NCBI GenBank assembly: GCA_001917895.1
Contig: MNEW01000078.1
Location: 1-12,129, forward strand
Direction of reading: 5' to 3'
Source of the DNA: Actinobacteria bacterium 13_1_40CM_66_12
GTDB lineage: Bacteria > Chloroflexota > Dormibacteria > Dormibacterales > Dormibacteraceae
Length of the DNA: 12,129 nt
Position 1 is the first letter of the stretch; every line of letters starts with the position of its first letter. Below the pieces are notes generated by a model. The model ran no database searches. It was not told the origin of the DNA and saw nothing but the letters and a program-made list of their open reading frames with translations. A program made the translations under genes and the position numbers. Below are positions 6,683-12,129 of the stretch, piece by piece.

Positions 6683-7519
6683 CTAGCCTTTATCCCGCGG
6701 GCTTTGCTCGTCCGCGAATGTGCCCTGCGATTCGCCAGAGCCGCCGATGAGGGCTGCCGAGAGCTGGTTCAGCCGCTCGGCGTGGTAAGGGTCGGGCTGG
6801 CCGAACAAGCTCTGGGCGGTGGAAAGGCGAATGCGAAACAGGACGACCATCGCCATCACGCCATCGCGCCAGGTGAGCTTCTTGCCCTGTGCCCGGGTCC
6901 GGGCTGAATAGTCGATTGGAACTTCATAGATCCGGTAGCCAAGGCGCAGCACGCGGCCGGTGATCTCGGGTTCGACGTCGAACCGATTGCCGCGCAAGCC
7001 GAGGCGGCGCATGAGCGAGGTCCGCATGACCTTGAAGCCCGTTTCCATGTCCTGGATGTAGCAGTTGAAGAGGATGTTGGTGGCGGTGGTGACAAGGCGG
7101 TTGCCGACCACGAACCAGTACGAGTACGCGCTGTGGCCGGCGAAGCCGCGTATGCCGTACACGATGTCCGCACGGCCACGCAGGATGGGCGAGACCAGCT
7201 TGCCGTAATCCGCGGGATCGTACTCGAGGTCGGCGTCCTGGATGATCACCAGGGGGGCGGTGATCGCGGCCAGCCCGGTGCGGATGGCTGCGCCCTTGCC
7301 CTGGTTGGTGGGGTGATTTTTCACCGTGACCCGTGGATCGCCGGCACACCGCCGCGCGGCGGCGAGAGTGCCATCCGTCGAGCAGTCGTCGACGATCACG
7401 ACCTGCTGAACGCTCGGCTCCTGCAGAACCCTGCGCACGACGAGCTCGAGCGACCGCTCTTCGTTGTAGGCGGGGATGATGACCCCAAGGACTGGACGAT
7501 CGGGGTCGGTGCCGGCCAC
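6683..7519 (-). CDS. Family-2 glycosyltransferase (polyprenyl-phosphate sugar transferase type)
   Basis: The protein is 278 residues long with the classic GT2 order: V-I-I-P-A-Y-N-E-E (13-21), V-D-D-C-S-T-D-G-T (43-51), N-Q-G-K-G-A-A-I-R-T-G (72-82), Q-D-A-D-L-E-Y-D-P (94-102, the metal-binding DxD) and D-M-E-T-G-F-K-V (157-164), then F-D-V-E-P-E-I (180-186). This set is typical of dolichol/undecaprenyl-phosphate mannosyl- or glucosyltransferases (DPM1-like), which move a sugar from a nucleotide donor to a lipid carrier at the cytosolic membrane face. No membrane spans follow the catalytic domain, so it is the single-domain type. The start is GTG 7519 without a clear ribosome site, 11 bases after the MFS stop, which points to read-through from the upstream gene. 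Donor sugar and acceptor cannot be read from the sequence. Confidence 0.88.
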   Translation of the reverse strand: MAGTDPDRPVLGVIIPAYNEERSLELVVRRVLQEPSVQQVVIVDDCSTDGTLAAARRCAGDPRVTVKNHPTNQGKGAAIRTGLAAITAPLVIIQDADLEYDPADYGKLVSPILRGRADIVYGIRGFAGHSAYSYWFVVGNRLVTTATNILFNCYIQDMETGFKVMRTSLMRRLGLRGNRFDVEPEITGRVLRLGYRIYEVPIDYSARTRAQGKKLTWRDGVMAMVVLFRIRLSTAQSLFGQPDPYHAERLNQLSAALIGGSGESQGTFADEQSPRDKG

Positions 7520-7530
7520 GGTCGGCTAGT

Positions 7531-9147
7531 TTAGACGGCTGTCTCTGCTTCCTTGGCCGATTTGGCCTTGGATCGTCCCGCCGCCACATGTGCGGTCTGG
7601 CGCAACGGCACCTCCGGGATGAAGAGGGTGGCGATGAACGCGACCAAGATCATCGCGAGGCCCGCGACGAACACCGGGTGAAGCGCGTCGGACAGCCCGT
7701 GCCGGATGCCGGCGGCGAGCACCGGCGGCAGGTGTGCCAGCTGCGCCGGGTCGAACACCGCGCCGGCGGTTGCCGAGTGTCCCGACGACTGGAATTTCTG
7801 CAGCACGTCCGGCGGGATGTACTTCGCGATCGACGTCGCCATCCCCTGCGTGAGGATGGTGCCCATGATGGCGAGGCCGAGCGCCGATCCCATCGACCGC
7901 GAAAGCTGAGTGGCCGAGGTCGCCACCGCCATGTCGGCGCGGCCGACTGAGTTTTGCACGACCAGCGTATAGGTCTGCATGGTCACCCCGAGACCGAGAC
8001 CGATCAGGATCATGGCTTCGACCAGCGTTTGATTGGTGGTGTAGATGTCGAAGTTCGCGACCATGTAGTAGCCGACACCCATCACCGCGAGCCCGACCAG
8101 GATGGGCACCTTGTAGCGGCCGGTTCGCGATATGAGCTGCCCGCTGCCGATGCTGCTCACCACCATCGCTAGCAACATGGGGATCAGGATCTCGCCGGAG
8201 TTGGTCGCGCTGTTGCCGATGACACCCTGAACGAATACCGGCAGGAAGAAGATCGCGCCGAACATCGTCATCGCGACGCCGATGCCGGCGAGGTTCGAGA
8301 ACGTGAAGATCCGGCTCTTGAACAGGTGCAGTGGAAGGACCGGTTCCGGAGCCTTCCTTTCGACGAACACGAATGCGACCAGCAGGAGTGCCGCCGCCGC
8401 ATAGAGGCCGACGATCTCCCACGAGCCCCACGCGTACTGCCCGCCGCCCCAGACCGTGGCCAGCAGCGCGCAGGTGATGCCGAGGGAGAGCGTGATGCTG
8501 CCGAGGACGTCGATCGTGTGCTTGCGCCGCTCGTTGGGCACGTGCATGTACAGCGCGACCACCACGAGCGTGAGCACCGCGAATGGGAGGTTGACGAAGA
8601 AGAGCCAGCGCCACGAGTAGTGGTCGGTGATGAAGCCGCCGGCGGCGGGACCCACGATCGAGGCGAGCCCAAAAGAGGCGCCGAGCATCCCCTGGTACTT
8701 GCCGCGCTCGCGCGGCGAGATGATGTCGCCGATGATCGCTTGCGACAGCGGCATGATGAATCCCATGCCGGCACCCTGGATGAAGCGGGCGAAGACCAGG
8801 AACCAGAAGTTGGGCGCGAAGCCAGACATCGCCGACCCGACGGCGAATACGACGATGCCCGTCATGTACAGCGGCTTGCGTCCGTAGATGTCCGACAGCT
8901 TGCCGGCGATCGGGACGACGATCGTCGAGGCCAGCATCGCCGAGATCGGGATCCAGCTGTAGTCGGCGATGCCGCCGAGCTCCGCCACGATGGTGGGAAG
9001 GGCGGGCGCGACCAGCGTCATGTTCAGCGACGCGATGAGCGAGCCGAGCATCAGGCCCGCGAACACCGCGAGGACGGCCCGATCGACGCCTTTCTTCTCT
9101 TTCTTCTCGGCCGGGACCGTCTCTGCGCGAGACGCCACGGCGGTCAT
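7531..9147 (-). CDS. MFS transporter, DHA2 (EmrB/QacA) drug-exporter family
   Basis: This 538-residue, about 14-span, proton-driven exporter lies in the inner membrane. Family motifs seen: motif A G-K-L-S-D-I-Y-G-R-K-P (82-92), the R-F-I-Q-G-A-G-M-G segment, and motif C G-P-A-A-G-G-F-I-T-D followed by W-R-W-L-F-F-V-N-L-P. The cytosolic N-terminus is Lys/Glu-rich (residues 9-20). In the first helix the family usually has L-D-x-T-I-V-x-x-A-L-P; here it is L-N-M-T-L-V-A-P-A-L-P, so the membrane-embedded Asp is Asn42, which may alter coupling. ATG 9147 overlaps the MarR stop (ATGA, 9144-9147), so expression is coupled to the regulator. A MarR-DHA2 pair usually means export of a toxic small molecule or metabolite sensed by MarR; the compound is unknown. 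Confidence 0.93.
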   Translation of the reverse strand: MTAVASRAETVPAEKKEKKGVDRAVLAVFAGLMLGSLIASLNMTLVAPALPTIVAELGGIADYSWIPISAMLASTIVVPIAGKLSDIYGRKPLYMTGIVVFAVGSAMSGFAPNFWFLVFARFIQGAGMGFIMPLSQAIIGDIISPRERGKYQGMLGASFGLASIVGPAAGGFITDHYSWRWLFFVNLPFAVLTLVVVALYMHVPNERRKHTIDVLGSITLSLGITCALLATVWGGGQYAWGSWEIVGLYAAAALLLVAFVFVERKAPEPVLPLHLFKSRIFTFSNLAGIGVAMTMFGAIFFLPVFVQGVIGNSATNSGEILIPMLLAMVVSSIGSGQLISRTGRYKVPILVGLAVMGVGYYMVANFDIYTTNQTLVEAMILIGLGLGVTMQTYTLVVQNSVGRADMAVATSATQLSRSMGSALGLAIMGTILTQGMATSIAKYIPPDVLQKFQSSGHSATAGAVFDPAQLAHLPPVLAAGIRHGLSDALHPVFVAGLAMILVAFIATLFIPEVPLRQTAHVAAGRSKAKSAKEAETAV

Positions 9148-9602
9148 ATGGCCTTGCTCTCCACTGGTTGGTGCCGGTGCGATGCAACCTCGGCAAGGGA
9201 TCGCCAGCCTCGGGTGAGGGCGGCGAGGTCCTCGGGTGACAGCTGGGACATCCAGCGGCGGAGGTGCTGGTGGCTGCCTTCGCGCAGCTCGGTCACGAGT
9301 AGGACGCCGGCGCGCGTGAGCGTCAGCAGCACCCGGCGGCGGTCGGCGGTGTCCTCACGCCGCTCGACGTATCCGGCGCGGACGAGGCGGTCAGCGAGCA
9401 CGCTCGCCGCGGGGAGGCCGATGCCGAAGAGCTCGGCTAGCCGGCCGACCGTGGCCACCTCCTCATCTCGAAGGAGATAGATCGCGCGGAGCTCCCGCAT
9501 GGAGATGTCGAGGTCGCGCCAGCGGCTGGCCGTCGAGGTCAGCAGAGCCCGGTGCATCTTCTTGTATGCCGCGAGCGCTTCGTCGACTGAGCCGTAGGAC
9601 AT
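9144..9602 (-). CDS. MarR-family transcriptional regulator
   Basis: The protein is 152 residues, the usual MarR size. The winged helix-turn-helix is visible: helices through V-A-T-V-G-R-L-A-E-L-F-G-I and L-P-A-A-S-V-L-A-D-R-L-V-R-A-G-Y-V-E-R (recognition helix), then the wing D-T-A-D-R-R-R-V-L-L-T-L-T with the conserved D-x-R-R. N- and C-terminal helices supply the dimer interface. MarR proteins act as dimers that repress nearby genes until a small ligand or oxidant releases them. Start is ATG 9602 with no ribosome site, but a TAAAAT hexamer lies six bases upstream, fitting a leaderless mRNA. Its stop overlaps the start of the exporter, its obvious target. An inverted repeat across the start suggests autorepression. 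Which ligand it senses cannot be told; no cysteine occurs in the sequence, so it is not an OhrR-type thiol sensor. Confidence 0.92.
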   Translation of the reverse strand: MSYGSVDEALAAYKKMHRALLTSTASRWRDLDISMRELRAIYLLRDEEVATVGRLAELFGIGLPAASVLADRLVRAGYVERREDTADRRRVLLTLTRAGVLLVTELREGSHQHLRRWMSQLSPEDLAALTRGWRSLAEVASHRHQPVESKAI

Positions 9603-9623
9603 AGTTGCATTTTACCAAACTAT
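9601..9623 (-). promoter_or_regulatory. Leaderless-type -10 covered by an inverted-repeat operator of the MarR gene
   Basis: ATAGTT (9601-9606) and AACTAT (9618-9623) are perfect inverted arms around 11 bases, extendable as ATAGTTG...CAAACTAT with one base offset. Between them, on the minus strand, is TAAAAT (9609-9614; five of six -10 matches), ending six bases before the ATG. Transcription would then start at or beside the A of the start codon, giving a leaderless mRNA. No convincing -35 is seen at 17 bases. The A/T-rich block is unlike the surrounding DNA. A MarR dimer bound here would block RNA polymerase directly. Confidence 0.5.
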
Positions 9624-9658
9624 TCGGCAAGACGAAACCTTTTGCGGCGAACTGAAAG

Positions 9659-10744
9659 CTAGCGGCTGCGCGGGAGGACGAGTACCCGCTCGGCGAGAAT
9701 GTTGCGCAGCACCTCGGACGTTCCCGCCTCGATCGTGTTCGCGCGGGAGCGCAGGAACTGGTACTTCCAGCCGTCGCCATCTCCGACCTGTCCCGCCGGC
9801 CCCGCCACGTCAACGGCGGTCTCCGCCATCTGCTGGTTGAGCTCCGACCACATGAGCTTGAGGATTGAGCCCTCCGGACCAGGGATTCCATTTCGCTTCA
9901 TCGCGGTGAGCGCGCGATAGCCGTTCAGCTGCAGCGCTCGAGCCTCGATCGTGTACTTGGCGATTTTCTGCCGCACCAGCGGATCTGAGCCGCGCCCGAG
10001 CTTACGCGCGTGGTCGGCGAGCTCGGCCGCGGTGATCTGCGCTCGCGTCGCAAGGGCCATGCCCAGCGTGCCGCGCTCATGCAGGAGCGTGGTCATGGCC
10101 ACAACCCAGCCCTTGCCGGCCTCGCCCAGGATCTGCGACTTCGGAACCTCCTCGACGCCTGGGCTCTCCATGTCGACAAGCAGGTATGTGAGGCCGTCGC
10201 GTGGATTCGCCTCCTTGCGCTCGCGCGTCACCAACATGCACCACTTGGCGACGTGCGCCAGCGTCGTCCACACCTTCTGCCCGTTGACCAGGTAGTGGTC
10301 GCCTTTGTCTTCGGCGCGCGTCTGCAAGCCCGACAGGTCGCTGCCGGCGTTGGGCTCACTGAAGCCCTGGCACCAGATCTCCTCCGCCGACAGCAGGGGT
10401 GGCAGGTAGCGCTTCTTCTGCTCCTCGGTCCCGTGCGTGATGACCACCGGGCCGCCCATGCCCAGCCCGATCACGTTGATGGGCTCGGGCGCCTGCGCCA
10501 GGATCATCTCGTCGTTGAAGATCAGCTGCTCCATGAAGCCCGAGCCGCGCCCGCCGTACTCCTTGGGCCAGGTGATGCCGACGTAACCGGCGTCGTACAG
10601 CTTCTTCTGCCACCCGCGCCGGCTCTCGATAAAACTCTTCTGGCCTTCCGCCATCGAGCCGTTGGCGCGCGGTTTGTTGGCCTTGAGCCACCCACGGACC
10701 TCGTCGCGGAATTTCTTCTCGGGCTCGCTCAGCTCGAAGTCCAT
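9659..10744 (-). CDS. Acyl-CoA dehydrogenase 2 (FadE-like; internal segment missing)
   Basis: The protein has 361 residues, starting M-D-F-E-L-S-E-P-E-K, as usual. Motifs: W-P-K-E-Y-G-G-R-G (59-67), Q-G-F-S-E-P-N-A-G-S-D-L (126-137), N-G-Q-K-V-W-T-T (154-161), L-L-H-E-R-G-T (220-226; Glu223 fits the catalytic position of long-chain/isovaleryl-type enzymes) and I-E-A-G-T-S-E-V-L-R-N (338-348). It resembles the catalytic subunits of actinobacterial FadE heteromers used on steroid or branched acyl-CoAs. Oddity: M-E-S-P-G-V-E runs directly into E-V-P-K-S-Q-I-L-G-E (about 192-208). Relatives have some 20-25 more residues there, including the G-x-x-F-N-E-V-F-F strand of the middle beta domain. The deletion is in frame (near 10145-10155). 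AAGG at 10752-10755 overlaps the LLM stop codon and is a good ribosome site, so the two genes are coupled. Confidence 0.88.
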   Translation of the reverse strand: MDFELSEPEKKFRDEVRGWLKANKPRANGSMAEGQKSFIESRRGWQKKLYDAGYVGITWPKEYGGRGSGFMEQLIFNDEMILAQAPEPINVIGLGMGGPVVITHGTEEQKKRYLPPLLSAEEIWCQGFSEPNAGSDLSGLQTRAEDKGDHYLVNGQKVWTTLAHVAKWCMLVTRERKEANPRDGLTYLLVDMESPGVEEVPKSQILGEAGKGWVVAMTTLLHERGTLGMALATRAQITAAELADHARKLGRGSDPLVRQKIAKYTIEARALQLNGYRALTAMKRNGIPGPEGSILKLMWSELNQQMAETAVDVAGPAGQVGDGDGWKYQFLRSRANTIEAGTSEVLRNILAERVLVLPRSR

Positions 10745-10753
10745 TTCCTTACC

Positions 10754-11662
10754 TTAAGCCACTGCCGGAATGACGTCCGACGCCAGCAATTGCAGCGCGT
10801 CGTGGTCGTCGAGCAGGAAGTGCTGAAGCATGAGCAGGTCAACTCCAAGCGCCGCATAGCCGCGTATCTGCTCGACAATCTCCGCAGGCGTTCCGACCAG
10901 TCCTCTCCTGCGCACTTCGGTCATTGCCCCGTCGATGTCGAACTTGCGCAAGCTCGGCAGGAAATCGCGGAGCTTGGCGGTCCTCTCACGGAGGTCATCG
11001 TGGTCGCGACCGATGATGTACGTGGCCATCACCGAGTGGCGGATCGTCGCCGGATCGCGCCGGATGGCGCGACAGTTTTCTTCGAGCACTCCGCGCTTCT
11101 GTCGATACTCGGCCGCGTCCATGTGCGAGAGGTTCCATTCGGACGCTTCGCGCGCGATCATCGGCAACGCCCGTTTCTCGCCGCGGCCGCCCATCAGAAG
11201 AGGGATCGGGTCTTGAGCCGCCTTGGGATTTGACTTCTTCCACGTGTCGCGGATGTGCACGATGCCGTTTTCGAGGAGGTCCATCCGCTCTTTCACTGTG
11301 AAAAACGGAACGCCGAACATCTCGTGCTCACGCTCGTTCCATCCCGCGCCGACGCCGAGGATCAGCCTGCCTCCACTCAGGAGGTCCACCGCGGCTGCCT
11401 TGCGCGCAAGGATCGCGGGATGGTGAAACGTCATCGGGCTCACCATGGGCCCGAACTGGATCGACTTGGTCCACTCCGCCGCCAGCGCGAGCGACGTCCA
11501 GCAATCGATGCAGTCGCGGGTGTCGTCTCCCATCAGTGAGATGAGGTGCTCGCTGCGACGGAGCGATGCGAAACCGAGGGCATCGACGTCGTGGCACAAC
11601 CTGCGCCACCGGTCCCAGTTGAGGCCCTCCTGGCCCTCGATCATGATCCCGATCTTCGCCAT
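10754..11662 (-). CDS. LLM-class, probably F420-dependent, flavin oxidoreductase
   Basis: This 302-residue luciferase-like TIM barrel has R-S-E-H-L (36-40), F-G-P-M-V-S-P-M-T-F-H-H-P-A near residues 70-84, L-I-L-G-V-G-A-G-W-N-E-R-E-H-E-M-F-G-V-P-F, I-P-L-L-M-G-G-R-G-E-K-R and V-G-T-P-A-E-I-V-E-Q-I near the end. The G-x-G-A-G-W-x-x-x-E-x-x-x-F-G signature and the G-G-x-G-x-K-R phosphate-binding loop are characteristic of the F420-using branch (Mer/Fgd/HMD-like) rather than the FMN luciferases; cofactor choice is inferred. The loop between D-T-W-K and I-P-L-L-M is about 20 residues shorter than in many relatives. It is followed after 9 bases by the acyl-CoA dehydrogenase, so both probably act on the same, unknown, acyl or lipid substrate pathway. 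Confidence 0.88.
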   Translation of the reverse strand: MAKIGIMIEGQEGLNWDRWRRLCHDVDALGFASLRRSEHLISLMGDDTRDCIDCWTSLALAAEWTKSIQFGPMVSPMTFHHPAILARKAAAVDLLSGGRLILGVGAGWNEREHEMFGVPFFTVKERMDLLENGIVHIRDTWKKSNPKAAQDPIPLLMGGRGEKRALPMIAREASEWNLSHMDAAEYRQKRGVLEENCRAIRRDPATIRHSVMATYIIGRDHDDLRERTAKLRDFLPSLRKFDIDGAMTEVRRRGLVGTPAEIVEQIRGYAALGVDLLMLQHFLLDDHDALQLLASDVIPAVA

Positions 11663-11678
11663 TACGACTGGATCGTAA
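11662..11678 (-). promoter_or_regulatory. Perfect inverted repeat at the LLM gene start
   Basis: TTACGA (11662-11667) and TCGTAA (11673-11678) are perfect arms around a 5-base spacer, overlapping the first base of the LLM start codon. The 31-base gap after the Clp N gene holds no clear ribosome site. The repeat could be an operator or a small hairpin hiding the start. A TACGAT hexamer (11672-11677, minus strand) might be a weak leaderless -10. Confidence 0.3.
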
Positions 11679-11693
11679 GGCGGGCCGGGTGGT

Positions 11694-12129
11694 TCAGGCT
11701 TCCGGCTCCGTCAGCTGAGCCATCTCGGATTCAATGCGTTCCTTGGTCGCCCCAAGGTCGTTGAGCACCTGCGACCCGATGCCCTCGCCCTCCGCCGCGA
11801 GCGCCAGCAGGACGTGGCCTGTGCTCACGCGAGGGTCTCCGAGCGCCACACATAGCCTGAAGGCTGTCTCGATCACCAACTTCACTCGCGACGTGGGAAT
11901 GATGTGCGTCCTGGCGACTGCTTTGTGCTTGCCCGCCACCCTCTCGATGTCGGATCGAGCTGCGCCTTCATCCACTTGAAGGGCGGCAAGGATCTTCGCT
12001 GAGTGGAAGCCGGCATCTCCGAACGCGGCCAGCACCATGTGCTCGGTCCCGATGAAGGAGTGTCCCGCTTTGAGAGCCTCGGCTTGTGCCAGCGTGAGCA
12101 ACTTTTGCGCGCTGACCGTGAAGCGTTCG
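11694..12129 (-). CDS. Stand-alone Clp N-domain protein (ClpC2-like), start just beyond the window
   Basis: The reading frame continues to the right edge, where it reads E-R-F-T-V-S-A-Q-K-L-L. ClpC proteins begin M-F-E-R-F-T, so only one or two codons should be missing. The protein (about 146 residues) consists of two Clp N repeats: A-Q-K-L-L-T-L-A-Q-A-E-A-L-K-A-G-H with I-G-T-E-H-M-V-L-A, and, in the second half, V-I-E-T-A-F-R-L with V-S-T-G-H-V-L-L-A-L. It stops at TGA 11694 with no AAA+ domain, Walker motif or M-domain. Clp N domains bind substrates and adaptors of the ClpC unfoldase; stand-alone versions such as mycobacterial ClpC2 are known and can sequester ClpC-targeting molecules. It may modulate ClpCP proteolysis, but nothing local confirms this. 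Confidence 0.85.
   Translation of the reverse strand, partial: ERFTVSAQKLLTLAQAEALKAGHSFIGTEHMVLAAFGDAGFHSAKILAALQVDEGAARSDIERVAGKHKAVARTHIIPTSRVKLVIETAFRLCVALGDPRVSTGHVLLALAAEGEGIGSQVLNDLGATKERIESEMAQLTEPEA

Noticed and set aside
7526..9196. 556-codon open frame on the minus strand, longer than the MFS gene it overlaps
   Set aside because: It is an Arg/His/Gly-rich shadow in another frame of the exporter; the frame 7531-9147 has clear MFS motifs and membrane spans.
8326..9480. 384-codon plus-strand open frame opposite MFS/MarR
   Set aside because: Highly charged, low-complexity antisense translation with no domain; explained by the codon bias of the real genes.
10010..11233. 407-codon plus-strand open frame across the dehydrogenase and LLM genes
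   Set aside because: GC-rich antisense shadow; no recognisable domain, and the minus-strand genes have strong family motifs.
1..12129. CRISPR array, tRNA, rRNA, insertion sequence or prophage
   Set aside because: No regularly spaced repeats, no tRNA-like T-arm motif, no transposase or terminal repeats noticed on reading.

Overview
This is a GC-rich bacterial chromosomal segment with twelve protein genes, counting two that run off the ends, and no recognisable tRNA, rRNA, transposon or CRISPR array. The gene content is a lipoprotein with a minimal signal peptide, an F420-type luciferase-like oxidoreductase, FadE-like acyl-CoA dehydrogenases, a stand-alone Clp N-domain protein, and an R3H protein followed directly by thymidylate kinase. 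This suggests a soil-type high-GC Gram-positive lineage such as Chloroflexota/Dormibacterota or Actinomycetota. That is inference from gene content; nothing here fixes the taxon.

Left part (+ strand, 1-4931). The tail of an R3H nucleic-acid-binding protein overlaps tmk (dTMP kinase) by one base. A 77-residue ribbon-helix-helix-like protein follows behind a possible promoter. The next 250 bases (1035-1284) hold no convincing intact gene. They contain a structured leader whose motif order resembles the cyclic-di-AMP (ydaO/yuaA) riboswitch, followed by what reads like a broken signal-peptide start. Immediately after come a one-polypeptide ABC transporter (ATPase fused to about 11 membrane segments) and a beta-propeller lipoprotein 29 bases downstream, probably one operon.

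Right part (- strand, 12129 down to 4945). Eight genes are tightly packed, in transcription order: Clp N-domain protein, F420-type LLM oxidoreductase, acyl-CoA dehydrogenase 2, MarR regulator, DHA2 drug-exporter-type MFS, family-2 glycosyltransferase, small membrane protein (apparent frameshift), acyl-CoA dehydrogenase 1. The MarR gene overlaps the exporter by ATGA. It is preceded by an inverted repeat that covers a leaderless-type -10 and the start codon, so MarR probably controls itself and the exporter, and perhaps the genes beyond. LLM and dehydrogenase 2 form a tight pair, with the ribosome site of one embedded in the stop codon of the other. The two strands meet at 4931/4945, where a perfect hairpin lies at the end of the lipoprotein gene.

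Most noteworthy: the riboswitch-like leader with two copies each of complementary hexamers; the signal-peptide relic between it and the transporter; the operator/leaderless promoter of the MarR gene; a dehydrogenase (9659-10744) that seems to lack a conserved strand segment of its middle domain, beside a second one (4945-6075) lacking the usual C-terminal glutamate motif; and a clean one-base frameshift in the membrane protein. I do not see a wholly new multi-gene system that I could defend.
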